Shown: positions 5,834 to 8,270 of the stretch, in pieces
How positions within the stretch are numbered: the stretch's first letter is position 1
Layout of the letters: each line of letters starts with the position of its first letter
From: Candidatus Sediminicultor secundus
Lineage (GTDB): Bacteria; Atribacterota; JS1; SB-45; 34-128
Length of the DNA: 8,270 nucleotides
NCBI GenBank assembly: GCA_002849045.2
Contig: NCRO01000037.1
Location: forward strand, 1-8,270
Direction of reading: 5' to 3'
Notes under the pieces: generated by a model
What the model saw: the letters and a program-made list of their open reading frames with translations, nothing else
The model's database searches: none
What the model was told of the DNA's origin: nothing
Position numbers and translations under genes: made by a program

Positions 5834-5847
5834 AGATAGGGGGTAAT

Positions 5848-6840
5848 ATGAAGTATATAACCTTAAAGATGGTAGCAGAAAAAGCAGAAGTTTCGGTAAA
5901 TACAGCGTCGAGAGCGATAAATAATAAGCCGGATATAAGTAAAGAAACTAAGAAACGGATACTCCAGATTGCCAAAGAATTAGGGTATATTCGTAATGCA
6001 GCAGCCGTGGCCTTAAGAACGAAGAAAACAGGAACAATAGGAGTAGTAATAGCAGATAACAGAAACCCGTTCTATGCCGAGGTTTTAAATGGAATAGAAG
6101 AGGCAGCCCGAGAGAAAAACTATCACATAATTCTTGCCAATACTCAAAGGGATTATAGGAAAGAAGAAGAAGCAATAAATTTGCTATTGGCAAAAAGAGT
6201 AGATGGGCTACTTATCACCCCGGTTCAAGATAGGGATGATGACATAAAAAATCTTATTGATACAAATATTCCTTTTGTTATTGTAGGTAGAGATTTTAAA
6301 AATATTGAGGTAGATGCTGTTTACAACGATGAGGTCAAAGGTGGTTTTTTAGCAACTGAGTATCTGATTAAAAAAGGACATAAAAGAGTAGCTTTAATAA
6401 ATGGTTTTTTGCACAAATCACCTGCTAAAGGTAGATTGGAAGGATATAAAAAGGTCTTAAAAAAATACGGGATACCTTTTGATGATGCTCTGGTAACTAT
6501 TGGAGATATAGATGTTAAAGATGGGTACGAAAGGACGAAGCAGTTACTGGAAAAAAATTTAGATTTTACCGCTATCTTCGCTTATAACGATATGATGGCC
6601 TTTGGGGCTATGCAGGCAGTAAAGGAAAAAGGTTTAAGAATACCTGAGGATATCGGATTAGTCGGTTATGATGATATCCTCTTTAGTTCACTTATCAGTC
6701 CATCGCTATCTACTATTAGATTAAAGAAACAGGAGTTAGGAGCGGAAAGTGTTAGGCTGTTACTTTCTCGTATAAATGGTAATCGAAAAAAGATAAAAAA
6801 GGTAATGTTGGGTGTAGAACTTCAGATAAGGGAAAGTTAA
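5848..6840 (+). CDS. LacI-family transcriptional regulator of a sugar transport operon
   Basis: The protein has 330 aa from ATG 5848, after GGGGG at 5839-5843. A longer TTG reading at 5776 is really the -35 box. Residues 3-26 form the LacI helix-turn-helix (ITLKMVAEKAEVSVNTASRA). The hinge helix near 50-58 has Leu56, the position that wedges into the central CG step of the operator. Residues 62-330 are a periplasmic-binding-protein-like effector domain: GTIGVVIADNRNPFYAEVLNG, RVDGLLITP at 117-125, FAYNDMMAFGAMQAV at 244-258 and GLVGYDDI at 270-277. Length is normal and no key part is missing. It sits directly upstream of a sugar ABC transporter with a 70-nt gap and no clear terminator, so it probably controls that operon and itself through the twin operator. 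The inducer is probably a sugar, identity unknown. Confidence 0.93.
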   Translation: MKYITLKMVAEKAEVSVNTASRAINNKPDISKETKKRILQIAKELGYIRNAAAVALRTKKTGTIGVVIADNRNPFYAEVLNGIEEAAREKNYHIILANTQRDYRKEEEAINLLLAKRVDGLLITPVQDRDDDIKNLIDTNIPFVIVGRDFKNIEVDAVYNDEVKGGFLATEYLIKKGHKRVALINGFLHKSPAKGRLEGYKKVLKKYGIPFDDALVTIGDIDVKDGYERTKQLLEKNLDFTAIFAYNDMMAFGAMQAVKEKGLRIPEDIGLVGYDDILFSSLISPSLSTIRLKKQELGAESVRLLLSRINGNRKKIKKVMLGVELQIRES

Positions 6841-6910
6841 ACCATAATCTTGGACAATTAATCTATTTTTATGTAGTAATTTGTCATTAATTTTTAAGGA
6901 GAAATAATCC

Positions 6911-7696
6911 GTGTTAAAAAAAGGACAATTCAAAAATGCAGTAAAGATGAATAATATTGAAAAATATTTTGGACATACTGCTGCGCTTAAAGGAGTAAAC
7001 TTTGGAGTAGGAGCTAATGAAGTAGTGGGATTGGTTGGGGATAATGGTGCTGGTAAATCAACATTGATTAAAATTATAACCGGCGTTTTCCCTCCCACTA
7101 ATGGAGAAATATATATTCGAGATAAAAAAATATCTCTTAGAGATTATGATGTTAAACAAGCTTACAAATTAGGAATTGAGGCAGTATATCAAGATAAGTC
7201 GTTGGGAGAAAAACAGGATCTGTGGAGAAATTTTTTTATCGGAAGGCAAATTACTAATCGTTTGGGATTTATTAAAGTCCGCGAAGAAAAAGAAATTGCT
7301 CGGAAAATTATGTTTGATATGATTGGCTTTCGAGGGGCGGGAATTACCGCAGAATCTAAAGCTAATAAATTGTCAGGGGGAGAGAGACAGGGAATAGCAA
7401 TTGGCAGAGCAATGTATTTTGATGCAGATTTGATAATACTTGATGAGCCAACCTCAGCTTTATCACTTAAGGAAGTTCAGAAAGTATTAAATTTTGTAAG
7501 AAAGATAAAAGAATCCGGAAGGGCTTGTATATATATTTCTCATATTTTATCAGATGTATATGAAATTTCAGATAAATTTATAATTTTAGATCGAGGGAAA
7601 GTAGTCGCCATTTTTAAAAAAAGTGAGGTAACTCTAAAAAGCTTAGTGAGTTTATGCTTAAATATGCACATGGAAAATAAGGAGAACATCAAATAA
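6911..7696 (+). CDS. CUT2-type sugar ABC transporter ATP-binding protein (single domain)
   Basis: The protein has 261 aa and starts at GTG 6911, eight bases after AAGGAGA (6896-6902). It contains one ABC domain: Walker A GDNGAGKST at 43-51, Q-loop Gln94 in VYQDKSL, signature LSGGERQ at 154-160, Walker B LIILDEP at 174-180 with catalytic Glu179, and the H-loop His211 in ISHILSDVYEISD. All catalytic residues are present. The closest style is the short FrcA-like ATPase of ribose/fructose-type importers, not the about 500-aa double-domain RbsA/XylG form. It would power import with the permease whose start codon overlaps its stop. The sugar cannot be named from sequence. Confidence 0.92.
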   Translation: MLKKGQFKNAVKMNNIEKYFGHTAALKGVNFGVGANEVVGLVGDNGAGKSTLIKIITGVFPPTNGEIYIRDKKISLRDYDVKQAYKLGIEAVYQDKSLGEKQDLWRNFFIGRQITNRLGFIKVREEKEIARKIMFDMIGFRGAGITAESKANKLSGGERQGIAIGRAMYFDADLIILDEPTSALSLKEVQKVLNFVRKIKESGRACIYISHILSDVYEISDKFIILDRGKVVAIFKKSEVTLKSLVSLCLNMHMENKENIK

Positions 7697-8270
7697 TGAA
7701 TCATTTAAAACTATCTATTGCTAAATTAGTAAAAATTGAAGGTCTAACAATTATAGGAGTATTTATTGCTTTAATGGTTTTTTTCATTATAACTGCTCCT
7801 CGTGTATTTACAGGCTATAGAATTTATATGTCCTTTTTACAAACAGTTCCTCCACTTTTAATCTTAGCCCTGGGTCTTACCCTTGTCATTACAGCCGGAG
7901 AGATAGACTTAAGTTTTTCAGCAATTATTGCCTTTTCTGGTTTTATATTTTGTTACATTTTTCGTACCTTCGGAACACCCTGGTTAGCTTTTATTCTCGC
8001 ACTTTCTTCCGGTGCTTTAGTAGGCCTTGTTAATGGGTGGATGGTTGCAAAAGTTGGGATTCCTTCTATAATGGCTACTTTAGCAGCCCAATTTTTTTGG
8101 AATGGGTTAACTATTCTTTTGTCCGGTGGTCTTTCCTGGAATATTAAGGAAATTAGACCTTATTTTATTCATACTTTATTTGTAGGAAGAATTGGAGGTA
8201 TAGTACCTGCTCAAAGTCTGTGGGGGGTTGGTGTTGCGGATTATTACTATGGATGTCCCGGCACAGGAAG
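7696..8270 (+). CDS. CUT2-type sugar ABC transporter permease, truncated by a chimeric junction
   Basis: ATG 7696 overlaps the ATPase stop as TAATG, with AAGGAG at 7679-7684, so translation is coupled. Hydrophobic segments occur at about 16-34, 49-66, 72-90, 95-116 and 122-143. AGEIDLSF at 67-74 and SIMATLAAQFFWNGLTILLS at 124-143 are typical of BPD_transp_2 permeases of ribose/xylose/fructose-type importers. Family-like sequence continues to PAQSLWGVGVA (171-181), ending at 8238. From 8235 onward the DNA matches the slipin gene on the left side of the window, so the frame that stays open to 8270 (DYYYGCPGTG) is not permease. Full-length relatives are about 310-340 aa, so roughly the last 45 percent is missing. 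Confidence 0.85.
   Translation, partial: MNHLKLSIAKLVKIEGLTIIGVFIALMVFFIITAPRVFTGYRIYMSFLQTVPPLLILALGLTLVITAGEIDLSFSAIIAFSGFIFCYIFRTFGTPWLAFILALSSGALVGLVNGWMVAKVGIPSIMATLAAQFFWNGLTILLSGGLSWNIKEIRPYFIHTLFVGRIGGIVPAQSLWGVGVADYYYGCPGTG
8235..8270 (+). other. Inverted slipin fragment at the right edge (chimeric end)
   Basis: Bases 8235-8257 are the exact reverse complement of bases 1-23. In the frame starting CGG 8237 they read RIITMDV, then PAQE from 8258 on. The first part equals the last slipin residues visible at the left edge, and PAQE is a plausible SPFH continuation (MDVPxQE). To the left of 8235 identity stops at once. The right edge therefore carries slipin sequence in inverted orientation relative to the left edge. 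Confidence 0.85.

Noticed and set aside
5776..5847. TTG-started extension of the LacI protein
   Set aside because: The TTG is part of the -35 box TTGACA, and the extension covers the promoter and operator; ATG 5848 gives a normal LacI N-terminus.
6850..6880. Internal promoter between lacI and the ATPase gene
   Set aside because: TTGGAC and TAGTAA can be placed 18 bp apart, but both boxes are poor and the gap has no terminator, so read-through from lacI suffices.

Overview
The window is AT-rich bacterial DNA with compact genes, Shine-Dalgarno sites close to GAGG/AAGGAG, and three repeat-filled intergenic spacers. The gene set is a membrane NfeD-type protease with a slipin, a Clp1/Grc3-type polynucleotide kinase, a DUF4438 protein, and a LacI regulator with a CUT2-type sugar importer. 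It suggests a little-studied anaerobic lineage such as Atribacterota or a relative. That placement is inference from gene content and style and has low confidence; nothing in the window is a phylogenetic marker.

Layout. Minus strand, 1-1536: nfeD followed 6 nt later by the start of a slipin gene that runs off the left edge; the pair is driven by an extended -10 promoter near 1603-1631. Plus strand, 2092-3198: a Clp1/Grc3-like P-loop kinase. 3555-4475: a ten-helix EamA transporter with a TTG start. 4801-5689: a DUF4438 gene whose frame is broken twice, each time at a G run that is one base too short. 5848-8270: a lacI-family regulator with its own promoter and a duplicated AACGTT operator, followed by a single-domain sugar ABC ATPase and a permease overlapping it by one base. 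No sugar-binding protein is seen; it may lie beyond the window.

Spacers. Those before the kinase (1537-2091) and before the EamA gene (3199-3554) are diverged copies of one composite noncoding element. Each holds a 72-nt block, heptamer tandem repeats, a palindrome, a 49-nt block and a 17-nt block, in the same order, and ends just before a ribosome binding site. Across the window there are five or six short palindromes sharing a GGG...AT-NN-AT...CCC scaffold with changing arms, four of them with a flanking GTAG/CTAC or GTGG/CCAC tetranucleotide. They resemble REP elements.

The most important oddity is at the right end. Bases 8235-8257 are the exact reverse complement of bases 1-23, and 8258-8270 continue the slipin reading frame past the left edge of the window. 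The permease sequence is therefore interrupted at about 8235 by slipin sequence, giving an inverted junction that is most simply an amplification or assembly chimera. No convincing new defence or mobile system was found. The strongest unexplained signals are the composite spacer repeats and the variable-stem palindromes.
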